A stretch of DNA of 64,000 nucleotides from Aurantiacibacter suaedae (GCF_005434915.1 NZ_SKCG01000003.1:310001-374000); one strand, 5' to 3'; positions 35,792-46,238 are shown, counted from the first letter of the stretch. The notes: generated by a model not told the origin, from the sequence alone. Program-made: numbers and translations.

Positions 35792-36454
35792 TCAGCCTTC
35801 GCCGGCCGCGCGGTCAAGCGCGTGGTTTATCGCAAGGACGAAATAGCGCGCCGTCTCGTGTGCAAACTGCTCTTGTGAAAGATCGGTGCCCGAATAATCG
35901 TGCGCCAGGCTCGTCGTCAGATGGCCATGCAGCCAGAGGAACACAAACTCCAGCCGCGATATCTCATCTCGTAATAGCGGGGTCTGCCGCTCGGCTGCGA
36001 GCCGCTCAAAATACCGACCGGATACGTAGCGACCAAACGCGATGATCGGCTTCCAGATATCTTTGCCGGCGAGATGGTAGCGCATCGCTGTTCTCAGTAG
36101 TCCAGCATGTTCGCGATAGTTGGCCAGCGCGCCGCGGGCTATCGCTTCCGGCAGATCGGCGGTCGCCGTTTGCGCGAATGTTCGGTCCACGCCCTCGCGT
36201 CTTTTCTCCAGCATGTTGTGGATCAAGGCGGCAAACAGCACGTCCTTGCTGCCGAAGCGATGATAGAAGGAACCGATAGAACATCCTGCCGCATCGCTCA
36301 GGTCGCGGATCGAGATGTCGTCGAAATCCTTCGTCCGGGTCAATTGCGTGGCCGCAGACATGAACCGGTCATGCGTCCGCAATGCCCGCTCCTGAACTGG
36401 CGGGCGAACGCACAAGGCACTTTCATGGTCTGCGGAAAACCGGGAAATCTCCAT
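35792..36454 (-). CDS. TetR/AcrR-family transcriptional regulator
   Basis: 220 residues from the ATG at 36454; an ATG at 36472 would add 6. The HTH is FDDISIRDLSDAAGCSIGSF followed by YHRFGSKDVLFAALI, and the C-terminal ligand domain is unclassified. It sits between the tandem lipases and the 36.5-38.2 kb hydrolase and likely regulates one or both. No operator repeat was identified with confidence. Confidence 0.87.
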   Translation of the reverse strand: MEISRFSADHESALCVRPPVQERALRTHDRFMSAATQLTRTKDFDDISIRDLSDAAGCSIGSFYHRFGSKDVLFAALIHNMLEKRREGVDRTFAQTATADLPEAIARGALANYREHAGLLRTAMRYHLAGKDIWKPIIAFGRYVSGRYFERLAAERQTPLLRDEISRLEFVFLWLHGHLTTSLAHDYSGTDLSQEQFAHETARYFVLAINHALDRAAGEG

Positions 36455-36554
36455 TGCGCAATTGTAGACCATGGCAATTTGTAGCTGCAAGGCTCATCGA
36501 TTTCGCGGGCAGGGCATCATGCATGAAGTCGGCGACGCCCCCGCTTGCGGCCTC

Positions 36555-38159
36555 TCAGTCATTCATCAAGGAGGCTGCGTCAGACGCCTGACGCAGCAGC
36601 GCCTGACCATCCTCCGGTTCGATCCACCGCTCGGCTATCAAACTATCGACGCTCTGGCGAAAACGTGAAAGATAAGCCTCTCGCGTGGGGTAGAGCGCTT
36701 CGAGAACGTCCGCAGTAAATGGCTTGCGGTAACCCCACAGCTCGCAAATGCCGGGGCCGGTCATGCGATGGTAGTAGCGCGCGACGGGCACATCGACCTG
36801 CGGAGTGCGCACGCCGCCAAGGGCGTTTCCGAATTCATCCGTCAGCACCTGCGCATCGGGCGTGCCGGGTTTATCCACCTCAAGCGGTTCGCCGCGAGGC
36901 GGGGGCACGCCCTCGCGCGACCAGCGATCAAGGTTGCGGAACGCTCCGCTCAGCAACATCGCGAAGGGTACATCGTTGCCGGGCATGTCTTGCTCCTGGC
37001 AAGCATTGGCATTGTCGAAGACTGCGCCGCTTGTTCTGGCGGCATCGATGGGCGAGGGGCTTCCAGCTTCGCCGCCTTCGTGAATGTGCGAGGCGCCAGC
37101 CACCTCGTATCCGCGGAACAGATCGGGCCCCAGATCGCTGTCGGGTCGGCGCCGCAGCGAGCCAATTTCCGATTCCGAAACCATCACGATGACCGGCACG
37201 CCAACGTCCGCAATCCTCATTCGCGGATCGTCAGTCGGCAGCGGATTTGCACATTGGTTAAGGGGAGTGCCAGGTCCACTGGCAACCGCAGCAAGGTAGC
37301 CATCGTAAAGCGGGGTTCGGTCTTGGCCGAGCGCGTACTGATGGATGAAATTCGCATAGGTGAGGACAAAGGCCCCGGACTGGGAATCGCCCGCCATGTA
37401 CATGCGCGAGACATCGAAGCCCGCTAGCGGCCCGCCGTGCTTTCCATTTCTTGCCAGCGCCGCCACCTGGCTAAGCACATCCCAGATGAGCCCATTCTCT
37501 GTCGCAGGTGAAGATTCGGGCGGCAGTCCGCCCCGAGGCAATGGCAACTGATCTTGCCCGCATGTGAGCGAGGCCGGAACGGGATTGGGAAATTCGAGAG
37601 CCTGATAACGTCGGGAATCGAATTCCTTCAGCGTGGCAATCGCAACCGGCTTTACCGTCACACCGATCCAGATGTCCCCATTGCGGATATAGCTGGCGTG
37701 GGATTCGCCCCACATGATGGGCAGGTCATAGCGGATCGAGGGGTTCAATGGTTCGACCACCACGGTGCCGCTGAACTCTGCTGGGTGCGCGGGCCGACGT
37801 ACCAGAATGCGCGTGGTATAGGGGCCTTGGGCAAGGCTTGTCAGGCTTGCTTGTTCGCCCATGTCGAAAACACGCGCCGTCCCTGTGATGAAATATTCTT
37901 CCTCGACATAGCCATGGGCCGAAAGGTCGATCGGCGAGACTGCGCGATCCGCAGCCGCCCAAGGCCATGATTTGTCCGTTACGGGGATGGCATTGGTCGC
38001 TTCGGGGATCGGGACTACCGCAGGAGCGACCCGAACAGCCTCCTGCATCGCTGGCGGCGAAGCCAGGGCCGGTGACGCGAGAGCACAGGCAAGGGCTGCC
38101 GAAAGGGCTGGGCGTTTCAGGCTGCCCGTAGCTCGCTTGAAGATTTCCGCAATATCCAT
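36555..38159 (-). CDS. Secreted alpha/beta hydrolase-domain protein
   Basis: 534 residues, signal to about residue 33 (SAALACALASPALASPP). The family is the large 'alpha/beta hydrolase domain' group (Abhydrolase_10-like) with SGTVVVEPLNPSIRYDLPIM, the nucleophile GDSQSGAF, GASHIHEGG (His), and the end YRKPFTADVLEALYP. The substrate is unknown. GGAAGGA precedes the start at 38159. Upstream is a 167-base divergent promoter region with an ATACTAGTAT palindrome (38232-38241), shared with a carboxylesterase. Confidence 0.82.
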   Translation of the reverse strand: MDIAEIFKRATGSLKRPALSAALACALASPALASPPAMQEAVRVAPAVVPIPEATNAIPVTDKSWPWAAADRAVSPIDLSAHGYVEEEYFITGTARVFDMGEQASLTSLAQGPYTTRILVRRPAHPAEFSGTVVVEPLNPSIRYDLPIMWGESHASYIRNGDIWIGVTVKPVAIATLKEFDSRRYQALEFPNPVPASLTCGQDQLPLPRGGLPPESSPATENGLIWDVLSQVAALARNGKHGGPLAGFDVSRMYMAGDSQSGAFVLTYANFIHQYALGQDRTPLYDGYLAAVASGPGTPLNQCANPLPTDDPRMRIADVGVPVIVMVSESEIGSLRRRPDSDLGPDLFRGYEVAGASHIHEGGEAGSPSPIDAARTSGAVFDNANACQEQDMPGNDVPFAMLLSGAFRNLDRWSREGVPPPRGEPLEVDKPGTPDAQVLTDEFGNALGGVRTPQVDVPVARYYHRMTGPGICELWGYRKPFTADVLEALYPTREAYLSRFRQSVDSLIAERWIEPEDGQALLRQASDAASLMND

Positions 38160-38326
38160 GGTGCTTCCTTCCCGCTTCGTTCGAAGTGCGCCGGCCACTG
38201 CCGAACCCGGTTGACGGATAATTAGAACATCATACTAGTATTGCAATCGGATCTCGGTCTCTAGGGTCTTTCGCCATGGCGAGGGCAGCTGTAGGCGAAA
38301 ACCGGGGCAAGCAAGGGAGAATGCTG

Positions 38327-39949
38327 ATGGCGAACCGCCGAGATTTTATGGCCCTGAGCGTTGCGTTCGCGGCATTTCCGGCCTTTTCCGGCGCGCGCGC
38401 TCAAGGTTCGCTCGGTGTCCCGGTGGAGACAGCCAGCGGCAAGATCCGTGGCTTCCTAGATGATGGCGTGAACGTGTTCCGCGGCATCCCTTATGGCACG
38501 GCAGAGCGCTTCAAGGCTGCCGTTTCACCGGAGCCATGGACGGGGGTGCGCGACATGCTCGGCTGGGGCTTCGATGCGCCGCAAGGTCGGTCTGCGCCAC
38601 ATCAAAACGCCTTTTCGCTCGTCGCCTCCGACAAGTCGCTTCAACAAGCGCAATCGGAAGACTGCCTGGCGCTCAACGTCTGGACCTCAACCCTCGATGC
38701 GAATGCGAGGCGGCCGGTAATGGTGTGGCTGCACGGCGGCGGCTTTGTATCCGGTTCAGCTTCGACCGCCGTTCATGACGGGCGCAATCTCGCCCGCGAT
38801 GCCGAAGTTGTGGTGGTGAGCCTCAATCATCGCTTGAACGTGCTGGGTTTTACTCACCTCGACGATCCAGAGTTTGCCGATTCCGGCAATGCCGGAATGC
38901 TCGACATCACCCTGGCTTTGCGCTGGGTGCAGGAGAACATTGCCCGGTTTGGCGGCGATCCGGATAACGTCACGGTGTTTGGCTATTCGGGCGGAGGGCA
39001 GAAGGTGTCCACCTTGCTGGCGATGCCCGGCGCGCGCGGTCTGTTTCACAAGGCGATTGTGCAAAGCGGGCAAAATCCGCTGCTCCTGTCGCGCGACCAG
39101 GCCGCGGGGAACACCCGCGCACTCTATGCTGAGCTGGGCCTCACGCAAGGCGATGCCAGAGGCCTGCAATCGGTGGCGCTGCCCTCGCTGATGGCCGCGT
39201 TTTCGCGTGTCTGGACCGCCCCGCCGCGGCAGACGTGGGGGTTTCCCGCCCGCTTCTCGCCATTGGTCGATGGCCGCATCGTACCGGCCCACCCCTACGA
39301 AGCGGTGGACCTTTCGGCGGATGTTCCCCTCATCATCGGCAGCATGCGAGAGGAAATGGCCGGCTTCACGCTCATGATGGATCCTGAGGCCTTCCGGATG
39401 AGCCTGGCGGATCTTGCGGCAAGGCTGGAGCCGTATATGGGCACGGAAACGGCGCAGGTCATCGAGGGCTACCGGGCGATCTATCCCGACTTCTCTCCTT
39501 GGGATCTTTACGCGCTGATCTCCGCTGATGCGCCCACCCGGATCAACTCGATACTTATCGCGGAAAGGCGCCATGCCCTCGGCGCTGCCCCCACGTTCAT
39601 GTACCGGGTCGATTGGCAGACCCGGGTATTTGACGGTCTGATGAAGGCCCCCCATGGTCTGGAAGTGCCTTTGGTTTTCAGGAACGTGGAGGAGGATAGC
39701 GGCCTTAACGGAGGCGGCGAGGATGCGTTTGCTCTATCGCAGGACCTGAGCGATGCCTGGGTGAGCTTCGCGCGTTCCGGTCGCCCCGACACGCCGCGCC
39801 ATCCATGGCCAGCATATGATTCCTCAACCCGGTCGACGATGTTGTTCGACCGGCAAACGCGCGTTGAAAGCGATCCGGGCGCCGCAGAGCGCCGCTTGCT
39901 TGACGGGTTTGCCCGGCGCCAGCTTGCCGAGGCTAGCCGCGCAACATGA
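38327..39949 (+). CDS. Secreted type-B carboxylesterase, second copy
   Basis: 540 residues, with a twin-arginine signal (ANRRDFMALSVAFAAFPAFS, cleavage near SGARA). Carboxylesterase features: FRGIPYGTAERF, SEDCLALNVW, oxyanion HGGGFVSGS and nucleophile FGYSGGGQKV. The ATG at 38327 is chosen over 38321 because AAGGGAGA is better spaced. It is paralogous to the enzyme at 17849-19360. The amidase gene follows 55 bases later. Confidence 0.88.
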   Translation: MANRRDFMALSVAFAAFPAFSGARAQGSLGVPVETASGKIRGFLDDGVNVFRGIPYGTAERFKAAVSPEPWTGVRDMLGWGFDAPQGRSAPHQNAFSLVASDKSLQQAQSEDCLALNVWTSTLDANARRPVMVWLHGGGFVSGSASTAVHDGRNLARDAEVVVVSLNHRLNVLGFTHLDDPEFADSGNAGMLDITLALRWVQENIARFGGDPDNVTVFGYSGGGQKVSTLLAMPGARGLFHKAIVQSGQNPLLLSRDQAAGNTRALYAELGLTQGDARGLQSVALPSLMAAFSRVWTAPPRQTWGFPARFSPLVDGRIVPAHPYEAVDLSADVPLIIGSMREEMAGFTLMMDPEAFRMSLADLAARLEPYMGTETAQVIEGYRAIYPDFSPWDLYALISADAPTRINSILIAERRHALGAAPTFMYRVDWQTRVFDGLMKAPHGLEVPLVFRNVEEDSGLNGGGEDAFALSQDLSDAWVSFARSGRPDTPRHPWPAYDSSTRSTMLFDRQTRVESDPGAAERRLLDGFARRQLAEASRAT

Positions 39950-40004
39950 TGTTCAAGCTTGCCGGTGTGAAATATCCACGCGGGCGGTATGAGTGGAGCA
40001 TGCG

Positions 40005-41474
40005 ATGATTTCCAAGGAAAACGAACAGCCGATCTACTATCAGACCGCCACGGACTTGCTTGAAAAGTTGGGAAGTGGCGCGATCAGCAGCGTTGAACTG
40101 ACCGAGCAATTCATTGCGCGGATCGAGGCGCTGAACCCGGTTATCAACGCCGTCGTCGTGCAAACCTTCGATGATGCCCGAACCGAAGCTCGTGCAGCGG
40201 ATGCCGCAAGGCACGAGGGACGCCCGCTCGGCGCGCTGCACGGTCTGCCGATGACTATAAAGGAGAGTTTCGGCCTTGCTGGGACGCCTACCACTTTCGG
40301 CATCCCCGACTTTGCGCAGAACATCGCCGCCGCAGACTCCGAAGCTGTTGCTCGCTTGCGTGCGGCAGGGGCGATCATTCTTGGAAAAACTAATGTCCCT
40401 CCTGCTCTGATGGACGGTCAGAGCGTCAACCCGATCTATGGTCGCACGGTAAATCCATGGGATACTGATCGAACGCCCGGCGGCTCTTCAGGTGGCTCGG
40501 CTGCCGCGCTCGCGACTGGCTTTTCAGCACTCGACTATGGCAGCGACATCGCATCTTCGATCCGCAATCCTGCGCATTATTGCGGGCTCTATGGGCACAA
40601 ACCGAGCTTCGGGCTGTCGCCTTCCGGGGGGCATACGCTGGGAGAACACGACCTTGCCCCGGATATCGGCGTAACTGGTCCCCTAGCGCGCAGTGCCTTC
40701 GATCTTGAGCTGGCGCTTAGCGTGGTGGCCGGGCCCGAAGGCCCCATGGCCACCGCCTACCGGCTTGAACTTCCCACCCCACGTCGCTCCCGGCTCGAAG
40801 ATTATCGGGTAGCGCTTGTAAGCAACGACGACTTCGCCGAAGTCGATGGGGAAGTCGGAAGCCAGATCGAGGCGCTGGGTGACTTCCTGGAAAAGGAAGG
40901 GGTGCACGTTTCCCGCGCTGCGCGCCCCGCGTTCGATAGCCAGGAGCTCCACGCGCTTTATCTTGTGCTGCTTCGCGCCGCGACGGCCAATACCGTAAGC
41001 GATGAAGAGTTTGCGGCTGCGCAATCGGCTGCGGGCGGTGCAGGATTGTATGCACGGGATATGGCCACGCTGAACGCATATGGGGTATCGCTATCCCACC
41101 GTGATTGGTTGCGTCTGCATGCGGAGCGGGAGCGGCTGCGGCGCGCGTGGCGTGCATTCTTTGACGATCATGACCTGATGCTTTGTCCGCCGCTATCGAC
41201 GGCGGCCTTTCCGCACAGCGATGTCGCTCCACAAGCCCGCAGATTGGAGGTGAACGGACGTGACTTTCCATTTGAGAACCAACTGTTCTGGGCTGCCTAT
41301 GCCGGCCTGCCATATCTGCCCGCCACCGTTGCGCCGATAGGGCTAACCCAATCCGGCCTGCCCGTCGGCGTCCAAATCATCGGTGCAGACTTCCGCGACC
41401 TCGAATGCATCCACTTCGCGCAGTTGCTTGAGACGCGTTATCGAAGCTTTGTCGCTCCGCCGCGTTTTCCCTAG
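40005..41474 (+). CDS. Amidase (amidase signature family)
   Basis: 489 residues, cytoplasmic (no signal). The Ser-cisSer-Lys triad is complete: Lys86 (MTIKES), cis-Ser162 in GGSSGGSAAA and catalytic Ser185 in GSDIASSIRNPAHY. It hydrolyses amide or aryl-amide bonds; specificity cannot be read. GGAG stands 8 bases before the ATG. Together with the following amidohydrolase and amine-oxidation genes it suggests processing of an amide-linked substrate. Confidence 0.9.
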   Translation: MISKENEQPIYYQTATDLLEKLGSGAISSVELTEQFIARIEALNPVINAVVVQTFDDARTEARAADAARHEGRPLGALHGLPMTIKESFGLAGTPTTFGIPDFAQNIAAADSEAVARLRAAGAIILGKTNVPPALMDGQSVNPIYGRTVNPWDTDRTPGGSSGGSAAALATGFSALDYGSDIASSIRNPAHYCGLYGHKPSFGLSPSGGHTLGEHDLAPDIGVTGPLARSAFDLELALSVVAGPEGPMATAYRLELPTPRRSRLEDYRVALVSNDDFAEVDGEVGSQIEALGDFLEKEGVHVSRAARPAFDSQELHALYLVLLRAATANTVSDEEFAAAQSAAGGAGLYARDMATLNAYGVSLSHRDWLRLHAERERLRRAWRAFFDDHDLMLCPPLSTAAFPHSDVAPQARRLEVNGRDFPFENQLFWAAYAGLPYLPATVAPIGLTQSGLPVGVQIIGADFRDLECIHFAQLLETRYRSFVAPPRFP

Positions 41475-41795
41475 GCTTCGTTGAAACACGCTTTCGCGTT
41501 CGGCCTGATGTCAACTCGACGGTAGTTGGGCCGGTGGGTGAGCTGCGGGGTGCGCAGTGCATTCCCGGGATTCCCAAATTGGCCTAAGATGCCAAGCTGG
41601 GGCAAACTTCTCTACTCACTATGCAAGCAGAAAAGTTCTTAGGCTCAAGCTGGAGAATTTATTCGCAGCCGGCGGGTAAAGTCTGCGGCCTCAGCAAGGC
41701 TGGATAGTTCCTTGCTTCACAAAGCCAAGTTCTTGGACCGGGGGGTCGCTCGAAACTTTTCGATCGACTGAGTAATGACCTTGTGGGGGTGGACC
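41475..41795. other. 321-base intergenic region
   Basis: It lies between the amidase and amidohydrolase genes. I see no gene, RNA or strong repeat. A promoter for the amidohydrolase/TonB receptor unit is expected here. Confidence 0.5.
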
Positions 41796-43493
41796 ATGCA
41801 TTTCAAGAAACTTCTTCTGGCCGGAATTTTTCCGCTTCTGGCGGTGCCTGCTCACGCGCAATTCAACCAGCCCAACGAATATCCTCTTCCGAGCGCCGAT
41901 CTGGTGATCGAGGATGCCAAGATCTACACGCCTAACGGCTGGGCTAACACAATGGCCATTTCCGATGGCGTGATCGTCGCTGTGGGAAGTGAAGGCGATA
42001 TCGCTCCTTACCGCACTGTTTCGACCATGGTTCTGGACCTTGACGGGCGCATGGTCATGCCCGGATTGCACGATATGCACGTGCATCCGATGGGTGCAGG
42101 AATGGCTCAATCGGCCTGCGATATTCCTCACGGATCGAACGCCGAGGCCGCCCTCTCCGTGGTGCGCGAATGTGCCGAAGCGGCAGAGCCCGGCGCATGG
42201 ATAACCGGCGGCGGTTACGACAACAATTCGCTCGGGGTGCCTCCGACCCGCGAGTTGCTGGATCAGGTCTCGCCTGACAATCCGGTTTTGTTGCGCGATA
42301 TTAGTGGGCACACCGCTTGGGGAAATTCGCCGGCCTTGGCGATCGCCGGGATCGACGCCAGCACGCGCGATCCCGAAGGTGGCATCATTGAGCGAGATGA
42401 GAGCGGCGAGCCGACGGGCGTGCTGCGCGAATCGGCCGGTTCGCTGGTTTCCGGGCGCATTCCCGAGCCTTCGGTGGAGGAGGGTGCCGCGGCGCTGGCG
42501 TGGTCGCTCGGCGAGATGGCCTCTTTCGGGATCACGGCATTCGACGACGCAGGCGTATCGGAGACGACGGCGAGGGCATACGACCTCCTTGCCGACAGAG
42601 GTGATCTGGACTTGCGCGTGCGTGGCTGTCTCTGGGGCGGCGATCAAGGCCTGCTTGGCCGACACATGGAGTTCGCGCGAGAGAAATTCTCACCCACTTG
42701 CGTCAAGCTCGTTCTCGATGGCGTCCCGACCGACGGTCATACGGCGGCAATGATTGAGCCTTATGTCGATACGGGGCACGCTCAACATGATCAGACCGCC
42801 CGTGAGCGTGGGCTGCTGCTGGTCCCGCAAGATGAACTCAACAATCAGGTCGCCGAGCTCGACCGGCGCGGCTTCACGGTGAAGTTCCATGCCGCAGGCG
42901 ATGCAGCTGTTCGCGCCGGATTGGATGCGATTGAATACACGCGCAAGATGAACGGTTTTTCCGGCCAGTATCACAATGTCGGCCACAACAGCTTCGTGCA
43001 GATGAGCGATATCGGTCGCGCGCGCGACATGTTCGCAAGCTTCGAGTTCTCGCCATACATCTGGTATCCGTCGCCCATCATCGGAGATATCCGGCGCGCG
43101 GTTGGCGAGGAGCGAATGGAGCGGTGGATTCCCGTCAAGGATGCGCTCGATTCCGGTGCGCTGGTCGTGCCGGGTTCGGACTGGAGCGTGGTTCCCTCAG
43201 TCAATCCCTGGATCGCGATCGAGACCTTGGTCACGCGTCAGGTGCCCGGTGGCGGTGGCGAGATGCTGGGCGCGCAGGAGCGGATCACGCTCGATCAGGC
43301 GGTGGACATCTTCACGCGCACCTCGGCCCAGCAAATGAATTTCGGCAACGCAACGGGGACGATCGAAACCGGAAAGCTGGCAGACATCATCGTCCTCGAT
43401 CAAAACATCTTCGACGTGCCCATCACCAAGGTGCACGAGACAAAGGTGCTCATGACGTTCGTCGGCGGAGAGATGGTCTACAAGGCTGAATGA
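41796..43493 (+). CDS. Secreted metal-dependent amidohydrolase (YtcJ/Amidohydrolase_3 type)
   Basis: 565 residues with a Sec signal (LLLAGIFPLLAVPAHAQ). Metal site: HDMHVHP, Lys in CVKLVLDG, His in VKFHAAGD, His in YHNVGH and the catalytic Asp in VPGSDWSV. The C-terminus GTIETGKLADIIVLDQNIF is standard for the family. Relatives hydrolyse N-formyl or N-acyl amides and related bonds; the exported location points to a first attack on an imported or external substrate. GGGGGTGG precedes the ATG. A TonB receptor follows after 70 bases. Confidence 0.87.
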   Translation: MHFKKLLLAGIFPLLAVPAHAQFNQPNEYPLPSADLVIEDAKIYTPNGWANTMAISDGVIVAVGSEGDIAPYRTVSTMVLDLDGRMVMPGLHDMHVHPMGAGMAQSACDIPHGSNAEAALSVVRECAEAAEPGAWITGGGYDNNSLGVPPTRELLDQVSPDNPVLLRDISGHTAWGNSPALAIAGIDASTRDPEGGIIERDESGEPTGVLRESAGSLVSGRIPEPSVEEGAAALAWSLGEMASFGITAFDDAGVSETTARAYDLLADRGDLDLRVRGCLWGGDQGLLGRHMEFAREKFSPTCVKLVLDGVPTDGHTAAMIEPYVDTGHAQHDQTARERGLLLVPQDELNNQVAELDRRGFTVKFHAAGDAAVRAGLDAIEYTRKMNGFSGQYHNVGHNSFVQMSDIGRARDMFASFEFSPYIWYPSPIIGDIRRAVGEERMERWIPVKDALDSGALVVPGSDWSVVPSVNPWIAIETLVTRQVPGGGGEMLGAQERITLDQAVDIFTRTSAQQMNFGNATGTIETGKLADIIVLDQNIFDVPITKVHETKVLMTFVGGEMVYKAE

Positions 43494-43563
43494 AGGAGAC
43501 GTCTTGGCGCGATAGCGACCGATTTGATTGCCAGCGTTAAAATTTGTGAAGGAGGTCCGGGCC

Positions 43564-45963
43564 ATGAGACTTGCCAAGTTTTTCCTCGTCGCCGCCACTG
43601 CAGCTCCCGTGGCCCTCGTGCCCCAGCTCGCTCTGGCTCAGTCAGCTTCGCAGGCCGGGCCAAGCGGCCCCGGTCGCGAAGCGGGGCCGGCAAGCTCCGG
43701 CGCTATTGGCCAGATCATCGTTACCGCGAACAAACGCGATGAGAATGTGCAGGATGTTCCGATCTCGATCACCGCATATTCCGGTGATCAGCTAAACGCC
43801 CTTGGCATTACCGACACGACTGGGATCACCGAGCAAATCCCGGCGTTGAGGGTCAACCAATGGTCGCCGAGCCTGACGATCTTCAGTCTGCGCGGCGTCT
43901 CGCAAAGCAACTTCACGGATAACCTGGAAGCGCCGGTCGCGGTATACTTCGACAATGCCTATATGGGTTCGATCAACGGTGTAAGCGGCCAACTTTTCGA
44001 TATCGAACGTGTCGAGGTTCTGCGTGGGCCGCAAGGAACACTGTTCGGCCGCAATGCGACCGGCGGGCTTATTCACTATCTGTCTCGCAAGGCGGATCGC
44101 GACGCACCCAACGGATATGTCGAGGCTGGCTACGGGTCTTACAATGACGTTTTCGTCGAGGCCGCCCTCGGTGGAGCGATCGCGGAAGGGCTGCGTGTGC
44201 GCGCCGCGGGGCGTTTCGAGCAGGCCGATGGCTACGTTATCTCGACCGACACCGATCCGGACGCGGGGCTCGTCGCGAGCGGGCAGGATCTCGGCGGCAA
44301 GGACGGCTGGGCCGGGCGCATCACAGCCCAGTGGGATCTGTCTCCCGATGTACAGATAAACCTGTGGTACAAGCACGCTGAAGACAACCGCGTCGATACG
44401 GGTGGATATGTCTTCGATAACTGCGAATTTCTTGCCAATGGCTATTGCTCGGTTGATCGCACGGGCCTGACCAACAGCCAGAACGGAGTGATCAACGGAA
44501 TTACCGGAGAGCCGGCGTCGCCGTTTCAGAACTTTTCCGACCGTGCAGGATATCTCGATCGGACTGTCGATATCTATCAGGCGGATCTGGAAGCAGACCT
44601 TGGAGATGTGACTGTCACATCAATCACCAACTTCACGGATTTGTATAAGGCCTATGGCGAGGATGGCGATGCTATTCCCGCACTCGTTATCAACTTTGAC
44701 AACACCAACTCCTACGAACAGTTCTCGCAAGAGTTGCGCTTGTCTGGCAACGCGGACTTCATGAACTGGCAGGTCGGGGCATACTATCTCGACATGGATA
44801 TGCTGGGCACGATCACCTTGCAGGGCGTGCCGGTTCTCGGTCTCGCGCTCGACGTCAATGGCGACGCGGTCGATCCGATCATCAATCAAACCTATGGGAT
44901 AAACTCTGAAAACTGGTCGGTCTTCGGGCAAGCCGATTTCTTCCTTTCCGATGAGCTGACTTTCACAGCCGGCCTGCGCTATTCAGAAGATAGCAAAAAC
45001 CTCGATTATCTGGCGGTGCTGAGCGACCCGGCCGTCGCTGAAGATTTGATTACCGGTTCCAGCGCAATGTTCGAAGCCACCGTTCCCGGGGTCAATGATA
45101 TCGCTTATGGCGATTGGGCTGCACGCGCTGTGCTGAGCTATGAACCAAGCGAGGATCTGCTGCTGTTCGCATCCTGGAACCGCGGGATAAAGGGAGGTAA
45201 CTGGTCTCTCGGCGCCGACGTAACAGCCACGGAAATCAAGCATGGTGCAGAGACGCTGAACAGTTTCGAAGCAGGTTTCAAAAGCACGCTTGCGAACGGC
45301 ACTTTGCGGCTCAACGGCACGCTATATCACTATATCTACGATGATTATCAAGCGTTCGCTCTTACAAGCGCCGTGCCGTTCGTCAGCAATTCGGATGCGC
45401 ACTCGACGGGCGCTGAACTGGAAGCGTTCTGGTCGCCTTCGCCCCGGTTCGATGCCGTGTTGGGCGCGACCTGGCAAACTTCCTCCATCGACGAAGTAAG
45501 AGGGGTGGGCGAACAGGTCGGCCCCGAATTCTTCCCGGGCGCGCCTGACGCCGAATATTGCGCAAATCAAGGCGGCTTCTTCTATTGCGATTATCCCGAC
45601 GACATCATTGAGAACGCCGAGTTCGCCAACGCACCCCGCTTTAGCTTCAATTATCTTCTACGCTACAATGTTGATGTCGCGGGCGGAAACTTTGCGGCAC
45701 AAGTGGACGGAGCTTGGTACGATGACCAATATCTCGAGGTGACAAACGGCCTTTCATCGCTGCAGCCCGCCTACAACGTCACGAACGCCTCGCTCGCATA
45801 TGAGGAAGCGTCGACCGGGATCTCGGTGCAAGGCTGGGTGAAGAACTTGTTTGATAAAGAGTACCGGGCCTACACGCTCAATCTCGGCATTCTTGGCACC
45901 ACGTCATTCTTCGCGCAGCCGAGAACTTATGGTGTGACAGTGCGGGTGCCGTTCGGAACCTGA
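43564..45963 (+). CDS. TonB-dependent receptor
   Basis: 799 residues, strong AAGGAGG site. Signal ends near PQLALAQS. The plug has IIVTANKRDENVQDVPISIT (TonB-box region), then LRGVSQSNFTDNLEAPVAVY and VEVLRGPQGTLFGRNATGG, the pattern of sphingomonad receptors linked to aromatic and siderophore-like ligands. The barrel ends TTSFFAQPRTYGVTVRVPFG. It probably imports the substrate of the adjacent amidohydrolase and amine-oxidation genes (inference). Confidence 0.92.
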   Translation: MRLAKFFLVAATAAPVALVPQLALAQSASQAGPSGPGREAGPASSGAIGQIIVTANKRDENVQDVPISITAYSGDQLNALGITDTTGITEQIPALRVNQWSPSLTIFSLRGVSQSNFTDNLEAPVAVYFDNAYMGSINGVSGQLFDIERVEVLRGPQGTLFGRNATGGLIHYLSRKADRDAPNGYVEAGYGSYNDVFVEAALGGAIAEGLRVRAAGRFEQADGYVISTDTDPDAGLVASGQDLGGKDGWAGRITAQWDLSPDVQINLWYKHAEDNRVDTGGYVFDNCEFLANGYCSVDRTGLTNSQNGVINGITGEPASPFQNFSDRAGYLDRTVDIYQADLEADLGDVTVTSITNFTDLYKAYGEDGDAIPALVINFDNTNSYEQFSQELRLSGNADFMNWQVGAYYLDMDMLGTITLQGVPVLGLALDVNGDAVDPIINQTYGINSENWSVFGQADFFLSDELTFTAGLRYSEDSKNLDYLAVLSDPAVAEDLITGSSAMFEATVPGVNDIAYGDWAARAVLSYEPSEDLLLFASWNRGIKGGNWSLGADVTATEIKHGAETLNSFEAGFKSTLANGTLRLNGTLYHYIYDDYQAFALTSAVPFVSNSDAHSTGAELEAFWSPSPRFDAVLGATWQTSSIDEVRGVGEQVGPEFFPGAPDAEYCANQGGFFYCDYPDDIIENAEFANAPRFSFNYLLRYNVDVAGGNFAAQVDGAWYDDQYLEVTNGLSSLQPAYNVTNASLAYEEASTGISVQGWVKNLFDKEYRAYTLNLGILGTTSFFAQPRTYGVTVRVPFGT

Positions 45964-46238
45964 GCAAGACTGGTCGCAGGAACCGGATAGGCCCGCTCGG
46001 ATGGCGCTGAAAGGTTTGCACCTGCAAGTGGCTCGATCCGTAGGTTCGAGAGGTATGCCAATAATCTCTGGCAGGTCGCCAAAGGCGGGATTTTGCGCGC
46101 ACTCGTGAGCCCGCGTGCCACAGATCGCCCAGTCGGTTATCAAGGGCGAATTTTCATGGCCATCTGGCCGCGATTGCAAAGCATGCAAGGTGATTACGCT
46201 AAAAAGGCGCACCGGAGAGATGGCGAAGGAATTGATCA
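45964..46238. other. 275-base gap upstream of the amine-oxidation genes
   Basis: No gene is seen. An imperfect inverted repeat TTGCAAAGCATGCAA lies at 46174-46188, about 50 bases before the next start, and may be regulatory. Confidence 0.4.
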
